DNA of 64,000 nt. Source: an uncultured Gemmataceae bacterium. GTDB lineage: Bacteria > Planctomycetota > Planctomycetia > Gemmatales > Gemmataceae. Of this stretch, positions 26,640 to 36,457 are shown piece by piece. Below the pieces are notes generated by a model, which ran no database searches, was not told the DNA's origin, and was given only the letters and a program-made list of their open reading frames with translations. Where the stretch lies: positions 292,404 to 356,403 of the forward strand of contig CALDUY010000007.1 of the NCBI GenBank assembly GCA_937923405.1. The letters run 5' to 3'. The position numbers and the translations under genes are program-made. Within the stretch, counting starts at the first letter, position 1, and each line of letters opens with the position of its first letter.

Positions 26640-28955
26640 TTACGCCGGGAACTGGGTCCAAGCATCGATACGCATGGCGGCGTCGTGGGGGCAGGCATGG
26701 ACGCAGGCCGGCTCTCGACTGGGAGTGTCGCTGCACTGATCGCACACCACCGCTCGTAACGGAATCACCGCGCCGGAGGGCTGAATCTCGTCGATAGCCA
26801 GCTGAAGCAACACGCCGCGCTGACCGGCGACTCCGGTTGCTTCGACGGCTATGACATTGCGACCGCGACGCACCAGCCGCTGACACGCTGGGCCTTTTAA
26901 CTCCAAGACGTACTCCGGACGCTCGCGGTTCAGAGCATCTTTACGGCCACGCTCCTGCCGCCATCCGTCGACAGGAAATCGTTCGCCATTGAGCCAGACT
27001 GGCAGGAAACTCACCGGCCGCGCTTGCTTGCCGCTGCCCTGGAAGACGATTTCCTTACCGATCGACTCAAGGACGATCTTGACACCGCCGTCTTCGGGAA
27101 TCGCTTGATCGACTCGGAAGGCACGACGAAAACAGAGTGTTTGCGGGTCGTCAAACTCATTGCCCCAATCCTGATCCCACCAGATGGGCGAAGTAGTTTG
27201 CGTCCAGTTCACATCAACGAACCCAGGTTTGGTCCAGGCCTCGCCAGAGAGCCGCGAGCGATATTGCCACCGCCAATCGTGGGTCGCTTCCTGGATCAGC
27301 CCCAAGTCATGCATCTGGATCGATCCATACGGACAGTTTTTGGCACAGAGCTGACAACCGATGCACCAGTCCTCGATGACTATCTGCAAATTGTCGCCGC
27401 GTCGGATCGAGCCGACCGGACAGCCGATCATGCAGACCGGATCGCGACAAGCTCGGCACGAGGTAGGCACGAGAAAGCGTCCATAGCGTGGGCCATCGAG
27501 GAACAACCGAGTGCGGCCATCGTCGTGCTGGGCCACGCATGCTTCAACGCACTCATCACAGCGCGTGCAACGTTCCAGGTCGATGAGCATCAGCTTCTGG
27601 CCCTGGATCAGTCCCAGACTCTGAAAGCGATCGGATTGTTGGGGTGTGGCTCCGGTCGACCAGGCAGAGCGCAATTGTCGCGATTGATCCTGCTGACGAT
27701 GCCTGGCAATGACAGCGTCGAGTTTGCCACGAATCGAGGGATATTTGTCGCGCAACTGGTGGACGAGCCTGGCCGGAATTTCGACTAGCTCGACGCGCTC
27801 TTCTTCCTTACGCCATCTCTCGCCCTCGGCGTCGCTCTCCTCTCCCTCGGGTCGGGGATGGACATAGGCAACGCAAGCAGCGCTACGGGGTTGCCCCAGG
27901 ATCACGCCCATCTCGCCGAAGAAATCTCCCTGGGTCAGATAGCGAAGAATGTTCTCCGATCCTGTTGCCTTATCGCGATCGAGCAACACCTTGACCACCC
28001 CGCGACGCACGATGTACATGCTGTCGGATGGATCACCTCGATTGAAGATCACCTCACCATCGACACAGCGACGCAGAGAGACTCCGGCCCGAATCTCCTC
28101 GAGTTGCTCCGGCGTTAATTGGCGAAAGATCGGCAGTCCGGCCAGATGGTTTCGTAGCACACTATCGACATACTCGCGGTCGGAATCCTCCTGAAACTGC
28201 TTGTCGCGGAGAATCTGTTCCAGCACGTTCCGCAACATCTCCAGCACATAGATGGGACGATCAGCGGCAATGGTGGCTGAGCGCGGCGTGCCATAGATGC
28301 AGCTCCATTGGCCGAACAAACTACCCTCCGGCAGCGAAGCGGTCTTCTTACCATAATCCACAGTCGTCGGGGCATCGATGGAGATGCTGACCGGCTGCAG
28401 GGTTGGTTTTGGGGAGCGAGAAAACAGTCGGCTCCACCAGCCGCGAGACCGCGTCACACTGCTTCGCGACGTGTCGAGCCAGACCGTGGCCGCTGAGCCT
28501 GTCCCAGGGGGCGCTTCAGGAAGTTTGACGCTCTGTAAAGTACGAAAAAGTTCCTCAGCTTTTTCGGCTTCCTCCTGTTTGCGGACGACGTCGTCGGGTT
28601 TGTTGGCGGCTCGGAACTTCTCAGCGGCGTCGCGGGCCTCGTGAATTTTTTTGGGCAGCTCCGCCACAAGTCGATCACGCTCGGTGCGCAAAGCGGTAAC
28701 ATCGTCGGCGGAGAGAATGGCAAACGCCGACCATCCGGGATCGCCTTGCCAGCAGATGACCTCTTGAGCGGTGTAGCTTCGCAGCCGTAGCGTGCCGGGA
28801 AACTTGTCCGTGCTGGGCTTGACCTTCAGACGCTTGAACACCCCACAGGCGAGGAATAGTACCGGAGGCAGTTCATAATCTCCCGGGCGTGCTTCCAACT
28901 CCGCGGGGGGTTTGATCGGCGCGTCTTTTTTTCGCCCTTTCATGATCTCTTTCAT
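26640..28955 (-). CDS. Cyclic-nucleotide-binding protein fused to a DmsB-like four-cluster 4Fe-4S domain
   Basis: The 771-residue protein starts at ATG 28955 behind GGGAGG. An N-terminal cyclic-nucleotide-binding-like beta roll (LRSYTAQEVICWQGDPGWSA, then LPEGSLFGQW with TPRSATIAA near residue 220) is split by about 115 residues of coiled coil and linker. A second, intact cNMP domain follows (DGEVIFNRGDPSDSMYIVRR, GDFFGEMGVILGQPRSA). From about residue 490 come ferredoxin motifs: CTRCDECVEAC, CRACRDPVCMIGCP, CIGCQLCAKNCPYGS and, after a beta-rich insertion of about 150 residues resembling a galactose-binding jelly roll, CDQCSDTPSREPACVHACP. The four motifs match the beta subunit of molybdopterin oxidoreductases. 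An electron-transfer or redox-sensing protein gated by a nucleotide is inferred; no catalytic subunit is nearby. Confidence 0.87.
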   Translation of the reverse strand: MKEIMKGRKKDAPIKPPAELEARPGDYELPPVLFLACGVFKRLKVKPSTDKFPGTLRLRSYTAQEVICWQGDPGWSAFAILSADDVTALRTERDRLVAELPKKIHEARDAAEKFRAANKPDDVVRKQEEAEKAEELFRTLQSVKLPEAPPGTGSAATVWLDTSRSSVTRSRGWWSRLFSRSPKPTLQPVSISIDAPTTVDYGKKTASLPEGSLFGQWSCIYGTPRSATIAADRPIYVLEMLRNVLEQILRDKQFQEDSDREYVDSVLRNHLAGLPIFRQLTPEQLEEIRAGVSLRRCVDGEVIFNRGDPSDSMYIVRRGVVKVLLDRDKATGSENILRYLTQGDFFGEMGVILGQPRSAACVAYVHPRPEGEESDAEGERWRKEEERVELVEIPARLVHQLRDKYPSIRGKLDAVIARHRQQDQSRQLRSAWSTGATPQQSDRFQSLGLIQGQKLMLIDLERCTRCDECVEACVAQHDDGRTRLFLDGPRYGRFLVPTSCRACRDPVCMIGCPVGSIRRGDNLQIVIEDWCIGCQLCAKNCPYGSIQMHDLGLIQEATHDWRWQYRSRLSGEAWTKPGFVDVNWTQTTSPIWWDQDWGNEFDDPQTLCFRRAFRVDQAIPEDGGVKIVLESIGKEIVFQGSGKQARPVSFLPVWLNGERFPVDGWRQERGRKDALNRERPEYVLELKGPACQRLVRRGRNVIAVEATGVAGQRGVLLQLAIDEIQPSGAVIPLRAVVCDQCSDTPSREPACVHACPHDAAMRIDAWTQFPA

Positions 28956-29089
28956 GAGCGCCTCCCTGAGTTGCTTGGTTGATTCTATGAATGCGATCAT
29001 CCTGACAAGGCGAGTTCGCCGAGTTGCGATCCCTCGCAACAACCGTAAAATGATTTAGGTGCAACTTCCGATCACGACCCTCGTGAGAT

Positions 29090-30127
<1,038 letters not shown>

Positions 30128-30163
30128 GGATGAGATGAACCAAAACATCAACCAGAATCGAGC

Positions 30164-31051
30164 ATGACACTGACTTTCGATCCGACGTCGCTGGCCAAGT
30201 ATGGACGCTTGACGCTGATTGCGCGCAATCTTGTTGAAGGATTCCTTACGGGAGTGCATAAGTCGCCGTATAAGGGGTTTTCCGTCGAGTTCGCCGAGCA
30301 TCGGCAGTACTATCCCGGAGATGAGATTCGCCATATCGACTGGCGCGCCGTGGCTAAAACCGATCGCTACTACGTCAAGGAGTACGAGGAAGAGACCAAC
30401 CTTCGGGCCTATCTACTCGTGGATGCGTCCGGCAGCATGGCCTACAAGGGCAAGTATCCGTCGAAGTTTCAGTTCGCTCAGTACGTCGCGGCATCGCTGG
30501 CCTATCTGATGCTGCACCAGCGCGATGCCGTCGGACTGATTCTCCACGACACGCACATTCGACGACTGCTGAAGCCACGGGCCAACTCCAAGCATCTGTT
30601 GCAGATTCTGCGGGCGCTGGAGCTGGCCGCCCCGGGCGGGGAAACGGCGCTGGCTCCGTTGTGGCATCAGAGCGCCGAGCAACTCAAGCAGCGCAGCCTC
30701 ATCGTCATTCTTTCCGATTGTTTCGCCGAGCCGGCCACACTCTTGCGAGCGCTGCAACATCTGCGGCATCGCAAACACGAGGTGATGCTCTTCCACGTTC
30801 TTGCACCGGAAGAGATCGAGTTTCCCTTCACGCGCTGGACGCAGTTTCGCAATCTCGAACTGCCCACGGATCGTAAACTCGTCGATCCGGCCCGGTTACG
30901 CAAGGAGTATCTGGCCAACTTCGAGCGCTTCTGCAACGATCTCCGTGAGGTCTGCGGACGCACGATGGTGGATTATCACCTGATTCGTACCGATGAACCC
31001 GTGGAACGGGCGCTGGGGTTGTTCCTATCGCGCCGACAACGACAACGCTGA
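30164..31051 (+). CDS. DUF58 domain protein
   Basis: The 295-residue protein carries the DUF58 hallmark at residues about 40-80 (EFAEHRQYYPGDEIRHIDWR then YYVKEYEEETN) and a VWA-like fold with a metal-site motif YLLVDASGSM. There is no signal or membrane segment, so it is cytoplasmic. It is 36 bases after moxR and 15 bases before the BatA-like gene. The MoxR-DUF58 pair is a widely conserved module thought to act in envelope integrity or cofactor insertion; the exact target is not known. No strong SD precedes 30164. Confidence 0.93.
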   Translation: MTLTFDPTSLAKYGRLTLIARNLVEGFLTGVHKSPYKGFSVEFAEHRQYYPGDEIRHIDWRAVAKTDRYYVKEYEEETNLRAYLLVDASGSMAYKGKYPSKFQFAQYVAASLAYLMLHQRDAVGLILHDTHIRRLLKPRANSKHLLQILRALELAAPGGETALAPLWHQSAEQLKQRSLIVILSDCFAEPATLLRALQHLRHRKHEVMLFHVLAPEEIEFPFTRWTQFRNLELPTDRKLVDPARLRKEYLANFERFCNDLREVCGRTMVDYHLIRTDEPVERALGLFLSRRQRQR

Positions 31052-31066
31052 GAAAGGAGATCCGGG

Positions 31067-33361
31067 TTGTTTGCCTTTCTCCATGTTCCCTGGATGCTGT
31101 TGGGACTAGTCGTGCTGGCAGTTCCGCCCATCATTCATCTGTTGAACCGTCGGCGATACGACGTGGTTGACTGGGGCGCGATGCAGTTTTTGCAGGTCAG
31201 CGAGGTCACCCGACGCCGGCTGATGCTCGAAGAGATTCTGCTGATGCTGCTTCGCATGGGGTTGCTCGGCGTGTTAGTGTTGGCTCTGGCTGGACCGTAT
31301 GTCGATGTCGAGTTGCCAGCAGCCTTTGCCACCCGACCGACGCGCGACGTGGTGTTGATCCTCGACGGCTCGGCGAGCATGGCGGCCACCGACGAACTCG
31401 GCGGTGCCTCACCCCAGACAAAAGCACGGGAGTGGATCTCGACCTATTTAGAGGGACTTAGTCCGCAAGATGGAGTCGCGCTGCTGGTGGCCCGCGATCA
31501 GGTGCTGACCATCATCGATACGCTGTCGAGCGATCGTGAACGTCTGCTGACCGCGTTGGACCGACTGTCCGCGCCATCGGGCAGCGCCAACTTCGCCGAG
31601 GCGTTCAAGCAAGCCTTCGCCCTGCTGGAAAAGAGCCAGAAACTCCGTCGCGAGGTGATTGTTCTCAGCGACAATCAGAAGTTCGGCTGGGCCGATCCCG
31701 ACACGCTGTTTCGCTGGGAGTTACTCACGCACGAATTGGGACTGGAACGACTCGGCGAACGCAAGCCGCGTCTGTGGTGCGTCAATCTAGCTAGCGATCG
31801 CTCTGCCACTCCGCCAAACTATGGCTTGGCTCCGCTCAGCAGTAACCGCCCAGTCGTACCCGTAGATCGTGAAGTGATGTTCCGCAGTGAGATTCTCTTG
31901 ACGGGTCAGACACGCTATTTGCCTCCTTATAGGATCCGCTTTGAGGTAGATGGGAAACCGATCCGCGATCTAACACCACCTGGGGGCAAGGCTGGCAACC
32001 TACCGGTGCCCAAGGATGGCCGAGTACCGTTCTCCTTCACTCACCGCTTCACCCGGCCGGGCTCACATCTGGTGAGCGTGATTCTCGAACCCGACCCGCC
32101 CGCCGAGGAGCGCCCGCCAGGCTACACAATTAAGGATCGCGTGCCGGGTGACAACCGCCAGGATTTCGCCCTGGAGGTGCTGACCGCGCTGCCGGTGATC
32201 CTCATCGATGGCAACAATACACCATCAAGCACTTCCTCGAGTGATTTTCTCCGCGATGCTCTGTCGCCAGCTCGCGATCGCCAACCGTCGGTCAAGGTGC
32301 AGGTAGTGCCGTTTGAAGATTTCCAGCCGGGGATTCTCACTAGTGATGGTCGACCGCGTGTCGTTCTTCTGCACGACGTGCCAAAGCTGCGTCCTGCTCA
32401 GGTCGAGGCGCTAGACGCCTTTGCCGCTACCGGAGGTGGCATCCTGGTAACGCTGGGCGAACGGGTGGAGCAAGCCTGGTACAACGAGCAACTCTATCGC
32501 GGCGGCGAGGGCTGGTTGCCGGCTCGTCTAGAGGGAGTGACAGGCAACGAATCGCTGGCCGAGGCTGCTCGCCCTGATCCCGAATCGTTCAAGCATCCCA
32601 TGCTGGAACTGTTCGAGAAGGTGACGACTGGCGGCTTGTCCGAAGCACGCTTTCCGCGCTGGTGGCGGCTAGGGTTGCCGGGTCGGCACTCGCCGGGGTT
32701 ACCCGTCGGCCAGCTTCAGGGGCCGCGCTGCCGCGATCCGTTCTTTGTCGAACGCTCCTATCAGCAGGGGCGAACACTGGTCGCCGCAGTCCCTCTTGAC
32801 GCCAGCTGGGGAACGAACTTGGTCGATTTGCCAGCCTTCGTCCCCTTGGTTCATGAGGCGATTTACTACCTTGCCGGGGCGCGTTCGGCCGACTTCAATC
32901 TTCGTCCCGGCCAGCCACTCCGTTGGCGAACGGGGGGCGGCGAACTGGAAGATTTCCGCTTGACTCCGCCCAGCGGCGAAGAGCGGCCGCTGTCCCCTCC
33001 GCCGGGCCAGCCGAATACCTACGTCGCCCAGCTGATTCGTCAGGAGCAGTCTTCGCAGTTGGTTTACGAAGACACCCGCCAGCCAGGTGTTTACCGTCTG
33101 CTCACACCGCTTTTGGAACCGATCTATTATGTCGTGCCGACCGATCCGCGCGAATCGGACCTGACGGCCTGCACTTCCGAGGAGCGCGAACGAGTCGGCC
33201 AGCGATTAGGACTGACTTACGAAGACAGTCCCGAAGCAGTCCTAGGCGGTACGGAAACCGCTTTTACTCGGCAGGAACTGTGGGCCTATCTGCTCGTGGG
33301 ATTGATTGGTCTGTTGTGCCTGGAAGTCTGGATGACGCGCCGTCTGGTGATGAATCGTTGA
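31067..33361 (+). CDS. BatA-like membrane protein with a VWA domain
   Basis: The 764-residue protein starts at TTG 31067: AAGGAGAT lies 8 bases upstream and the frame begins at once with the BatA N-terminus (FLHVPWMLLGLVVLAVPP, then IIHLLNRRRYDVVDWGAMQF), which includes two membrane helices. A VWA domain follows with a DGSAS metal-site motif (VVLILDGSASMA) at about residue 105. The middle is a long extracytoplasmic beta-rich and glutamine-amidotransferase-like region (PVILIDGNNTPS, LHDVPKLRPAQVEAL). The C-terminus has one more helix (LLVGLIGLLCLEVWM). It would anchor the MoxR/DUF58 machinery to the membrane. Confidence 0.9.
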   Translation: MFAFLHVPWMLLGLVVLAVPPIIHLLNRRRYDVVDWGAMQFLQVSEVTRRRLMLEEILLMLLRMGLLGVLVLALAGPYVDVELPAAFATRPTRDVVLILDGSASMAATDELGGASPQTKAREWISTYLEGLSPQDGVALLVARDQVLTIIDTLSSDRERLLTALDRLSAPSGSANFAEAFKQAFALLEKSQKLRREVIVLSDNQKFGWADPDTLFRWELLTHELGLERLGERKPRLWCVNLASDRSATPPNYGLAPLSSNRPVVPVDREVMFRSEILLTGQTRYLPPYRIRFEVDGKPIRDLTPPGGKAGNLPVPKDGRVPFSFTHRFTRPGSHLVSVILEPDPPAEERPPGYTIKDRVPGDNRQDFALEVLTALPVILIDGNNTPSSTSSSDFLRDALSPARDRQPSVKVQVVPFEDFQPGILTSDGRPRVVLLHDVPKLRPAQVEALDAFAATGGGILVTLGERVEQAWYNEQLYRGGEGWLPARLEGVTGNESLAEAARPDPESFKHPMLELFEKVTTGGLSEARFPRWWRLGLPGRHSPGLPVGQLQGPRCRDPFFVERSYQQGRTLVAAVPLDASWGTNLVDLPAFVPLVHEAIYYLAGARSADFNLRPGQPLRWRTGGGELEDFRLTPPSGEERPLSPPPGQPNTYVAQLIRQEQSSQLVYEDTRQPGVYRLLTPLLEPIYYVVPTDPRESDLTACTSEERERVGQRLGLTYEDSPEAVLGGTETAFTRQELWAYLLVGLIGLLCLEVWMTRRLVMNR

Positions 33362-33381
33362 CCCTGCTTGCTGGATGAGTC

Positions 33382-36006
33382 ATGTTCACCGTTCCGCTGC
33401 CTTGGCCCGATGCGTCGTTGCTGGTTTCTCCGCCGTTTGCAGGCTTAGAGCCGGCCCTTCGTTGGTCGCTGTTGCTGCTGCTGGTGCTGACTCCGCTGGT
33501 GCTGTTACTCTTGCTCTATCGCTACGAACTGCGGCTGGTCTCCCGAATGATGGCTTTCGGCTTGTTCGCACTTCGCTCCCTGGTATTCGTACTGGTGCTG
33601 GCTCTGCTCTGCTTGCAGCCCATCCTAGCCCACGATCGACAGCGCGAACTCCCAGGCAAAGTGCTGATCGCCATTGATCGATCAGATAGCATGGAGATTA
33701 CCGATCCGCAATATCCGGGTTCGGTCAAGCTTCGTCTAGCTCGGTTGCTGGGCTTGGTTCAGGAGCAAGTCAGCGATGCTCTCTTCGAGCAATGGCAGCG
33801 CGATCACGACCAGAAACGCGATCCGCGCATGGCCTTGCCCAACGAGACGCCCGATCCCGCCACGCTGCAACAGCGCCAGAAGGTCCACGATCAATTCCTT
33901 GCCGCCATCGATCGTCTGGCACGCTCGCAGTTGGTCGTTCGTCTGTTGACCGACGAGCGGATCGCCCTGCTGGAACGGCTGAGCAAGAAGCACGAGGTGG
34001 AGATTGTTGGCTTCCATCGTGACGTTTGGTCGCTACAGCCCGATCGCCTGGAGGAACCGATGCCGGCCTCGACGAAAGAAGCCGCCGAGTTCACCGACCT
34101 GCGCGGGCCGCTGGTGCGTGCCCAGGAGCGCTCGGGCACTGGCTCCTCGCGCGTCGTTGGCGTAGTGTTGTTCAGCGATGGCCAGCACAACGTCGGAGCT
34201 AGCCCGACGGCCACGGCCCGCGAGCTGGGGCAACGCAAGATTCCGATCTTTCCCGTGGTCATCGGGTCCAGCCAGGGGCCGCCGGATGCGGCTATTGTCT
34301 CGGTACGTGGTCCGGAATATACGGTATTCAAGGATGTTGAGGCCGTGATCGACGTCAAGTTCAAGATCACCGCGCTGCCAGCTGGCGAGTTTATCGTCGA
34401 GTTATTCCGCGAAGGCAAACAGCGTACCTCCCTGGCGAAACGCACAATCCGACACGACGGTACCGACCGCGTCTACACCGAAGTTTTTCCGATCAAGATG
34501 GATCAGGCTGGCTCGCACACCATCACCGCGACGATTCGTCCGCTGCAGCCAGGCATCAAAGAGTATCGCGTCGAGAACAATCAACGTTCGACGAGCGTGG
34601 CCGTGGCCGACGATCGAGCCAAAGTTTTGCTCGTCGATGGTGAGCCGCGCTGGGAGTATCATTACTTGCAAACCGCTCTGGCTCGCGATCGCCTGGTCGA
34701 TCTGAAGTCAATCGTCTTTCAGCAACCGCGACTGGATGAGAAGTTGACGGCCAAACAACTGGAAAAGATGGGACTACCGGCCCAGAGTTGGCCTGCTGAT
34801 CTCAACGCGCTGGCTTCGTTTCAATGCATCGTGTTGGGCGACGTCGATCTGGAGAATCTGTCATTGCAACAGCGGCAGGATTTAGAAAAGTACGTCGCCG
34901 AATCCGCCGGCACCCTCCTTATTGTGGCCGGCAAACGAGCTATGCCGCTTAGCTATCCGATCGCCACTCCGGAGGGAGAAAACGATCCGCTGCGTCGGCT
35001 GTTACCCATCGAGTCGCCGCGTGTGTTGAATCCAGAGAGCGGCTTCACCCTGTCGTTGACCGCGGCGGGGCGTGAATCTCGCCTGATGGAACTGGACACC
35101 AACACCCAAGAGAACGACGCCCTCTGGGCCGGTCATCCCCGACCGTGGATGTGGGCAGTGGTTGGCAAGGCCAAACCCGGTGCGACACCGTTGGCCAGCT
35201 GGCTCAATCCTCACGACCTCAACTTGTCGCCGTCGGAGCGCGAGCGGCAACACGTCGTGGTAGCGCGACACAACTACGGCTTTGGCCGTGTCTTCTACGT
35301 CGGTCTGGATAGCACCTGGCGCTGGCGCTACAAGGTAGGCGATCTGTATCATCATCGCTTCTGGGGCCAAGTGATTCGCTGGGCCGCCGCCGATCGTCCG
35401 CTGGTGGTCGGCAACTCATTCGTGCGTTTCGGCACACCGCAACCAGTCTATCGCCTCGGCGAACCGGTCGAGGTGGTGGCTCGACTAGCCGAGTCGCTGG
35501 GTAAATTGCGGCCCGACTTGGCGGCGGGGGCGCGGCTGGTGCGGTTGGCCGACGACAAGGGGCCAGAACAAGCGGTCGCCTTGACGCCGTTGGAACGTCG
35601 GCTCGGTCAACCGCGCGTCTTGGAGGGGAAACTGCGCGACCTGCCACCGGGTCGCTATGCTGTTGAACTGGCCATCCCAGAATTTGCCGACAAACTCCTC
35701 GCTCCGCCGATCGACGGCGAGGCCAAACCGCTGCGGGCCGATTTTTCTGTCCTCCCCCCTGAGAGCAAGGAACTGATCGACCTAGAAGCGAATCTGCCGT
35801 TGTTGACCGACCTAGCCACGTCCAGCGGTGGGCGCGTTTTCCAGCCAACGGATATAGACGATCTGGAAACACTGCTTCTCCAGCAAGGCGTGCCGTTTCT
35901 GGAACATCACGAACAAAAGCTCTGGCAGTGGTGGGGATTTCTGGTTCTAGTTGTCACCTTACTCACTTTGGAATGGGTGCTGCGCAAGGTGGCGGGCCTA
36001 CCCTAA
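33382..36006 (+). CDS. Second large VWA membrane protein of the MoxR operon
   Basis: The 874-residue protein has two N-terminal membrane helices (WSLLLLLVLTPLVLLLLLY; ALRSLVFVLVLALLCL), a VWA domain with VLIAIDRSDSME, a CARDB-like beta region (GPEYTVFKDVEAVIDVKFK), a glutamine-amidotransferase-like fold (KVLLVDGEPRWEYHYL, IVLGDVDLENLSLQQRQDLE), and a last helix (WWGFLVLVVTLLTLEWVLRK). It starts 20 bases after the BatA-like gene and shares its general plan, so the pair likely comes from an ancient duplication and may form a complex. An ATG at 33382 has no strong SD, consistent with coupled translation. It probably acts at the membrane with the MoxR ATPase; no substrate is known. Confidence 0.88.
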   Translation: MFTVPLPWPDASLLVSPPFAGLEPALRWSLLLLLVLTPLVLLLLLYRYELRLVSRMMAFGLFALRSLVFVLVLALLCLQPILAHDRQRELPGKVLIAIDRSDSMEITDPQYPGSVKLRLARLLGLVQEQVSDALFEQWQRDHDQKRDPRMALPNETPDPATLQQRQKVHDQFLAAIDRLARSQLVVRLLTDERIALLERLSKKHEVEIVGFHRDVWSLQPDRLEEPMPASTKEAAEFTDLRGPLVRAQERSGTGSSRVVGVVLFSDGQHNVGASPTATARELGQRKIPIFPVVIGSSQGPPDAAIVSVRGPEYTVFKDVEAVIDVKFKITALPAGEFIVELFREGKQRTSLAKRTIRHDGTDRVYTEVFPIKMDQAGSHTITATIRPLQPGIKEYRVENNQRSTSVAVADDRAKVLLVDGEPRWEYHYLQTALARDRLVDLKSIVFQQPRLDEKLTAKQLEKMGLPAQSWPADLNALASFQCIVLGDVDLENLSLQQRQDLEKYVAESAGTLLIVAGKRAMPLSYPIATPEGENDPLRRLLPIESPRVLNPESGFTLSLTAAGRESRLMELDTNTQENDALWAGHPRPWMWAVVGKAKPGATPLASWLNPHDLNLSPSERERQHVVVARHNYGFGRVFYVGLDSTWRWRYKVGDLYHHRFWGQVIRWAAADRPLVVGNSFVRFGTPQPVYRLGEPVEVVARLAESLGKLRPDLAAGARLVRLADDKGPEQAVALTPLERRLGQPRVLEGKLRDLPPGRYAVELAIPEFADKLLAPPIDGEAKPLRADFSVLPPESKELIDLEANLPLLTDLATSSGGRVFQPTDIDDLETLLLQQGVPFLEHHEQKLWQWWGFLVLVVTLLTLEWVLRKVAGLP

Positions 36007-36097
36007 AGATTCTGACTTCGCCCAGTCAAGGACTGGTCAACCTCACCACGGTCCGCTAGTCAAATTAGACAGGCCCCCTACGAGGAGAACGACATCC

Positions 36098-36457
36098 ATG
36101 CCGAAGCTGACCGTCGAGGGAGTAGGTGAATTTGAGGTGCCGGCGAATAAACGGCTAGTGTTGGCCCTGGTCGATGAGGCTGGCGTCGATCAACTGCATG
36201 CTTGCGGAGGCAATGCCCGCTGCACGACTTGTCGCGTCGAGTTTGTGGCCGGCGAACCGCAGAAGATGACCCAGGCCGAGAAAGAGCTGCTCGCTGCCCG
36301 TGCCCTGACCGGCGTTCGTCTCAGCTGTCAGATTCTGTGCGAACAGGACATGACAGTGCGCGTCATCAGCCGCGTCGCTGGCTCCGGACGCCCTGGCCCA
36401 GGAAATCGACCTGCTGACGAACTACATCCCCAACCCGTGAACTGGACCAGCAAGTGA
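36098..36457 (+). CDS. Plant-type 2Fe-2S ferredoxin
   Basis: The 119-residue protein starts at ATG 36098 behind GAGGAGAA. It has a 2Fe-2S ferredoxin fold with cluster ligands in HACGGNARCTTCRVE (C-x5-C-x2-C) and the fourth Cys in RLSCQILCEQDM. The C-terminal tail after residue about 95 is Gly/Pro-rich. It is a cytoplasmic one-electron carrier. Its stop overlaps the start of the next gene (GTGA), so the two are translationally coupled. No obvious reductase partner is adjacent. Confidence 0.93.
   Translation: MPKLTVEGVGEFEVPANKRLVLALVDEAGVDQLHACGGNARCTTCRVEFVAGEPQKMTQAEKELLAARALTGVRLSCQILCEQDMTVRVISRVAGSGRPGPGNRPADELHPQPVNWTSK

Noticed and set aside
27024..27788. 254-codon plus frame opposite the cNMP/Fe-S gene
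   Set aside because: It has no recognisable domain and overlaps the well-supported cysteine motifs on the other strand.
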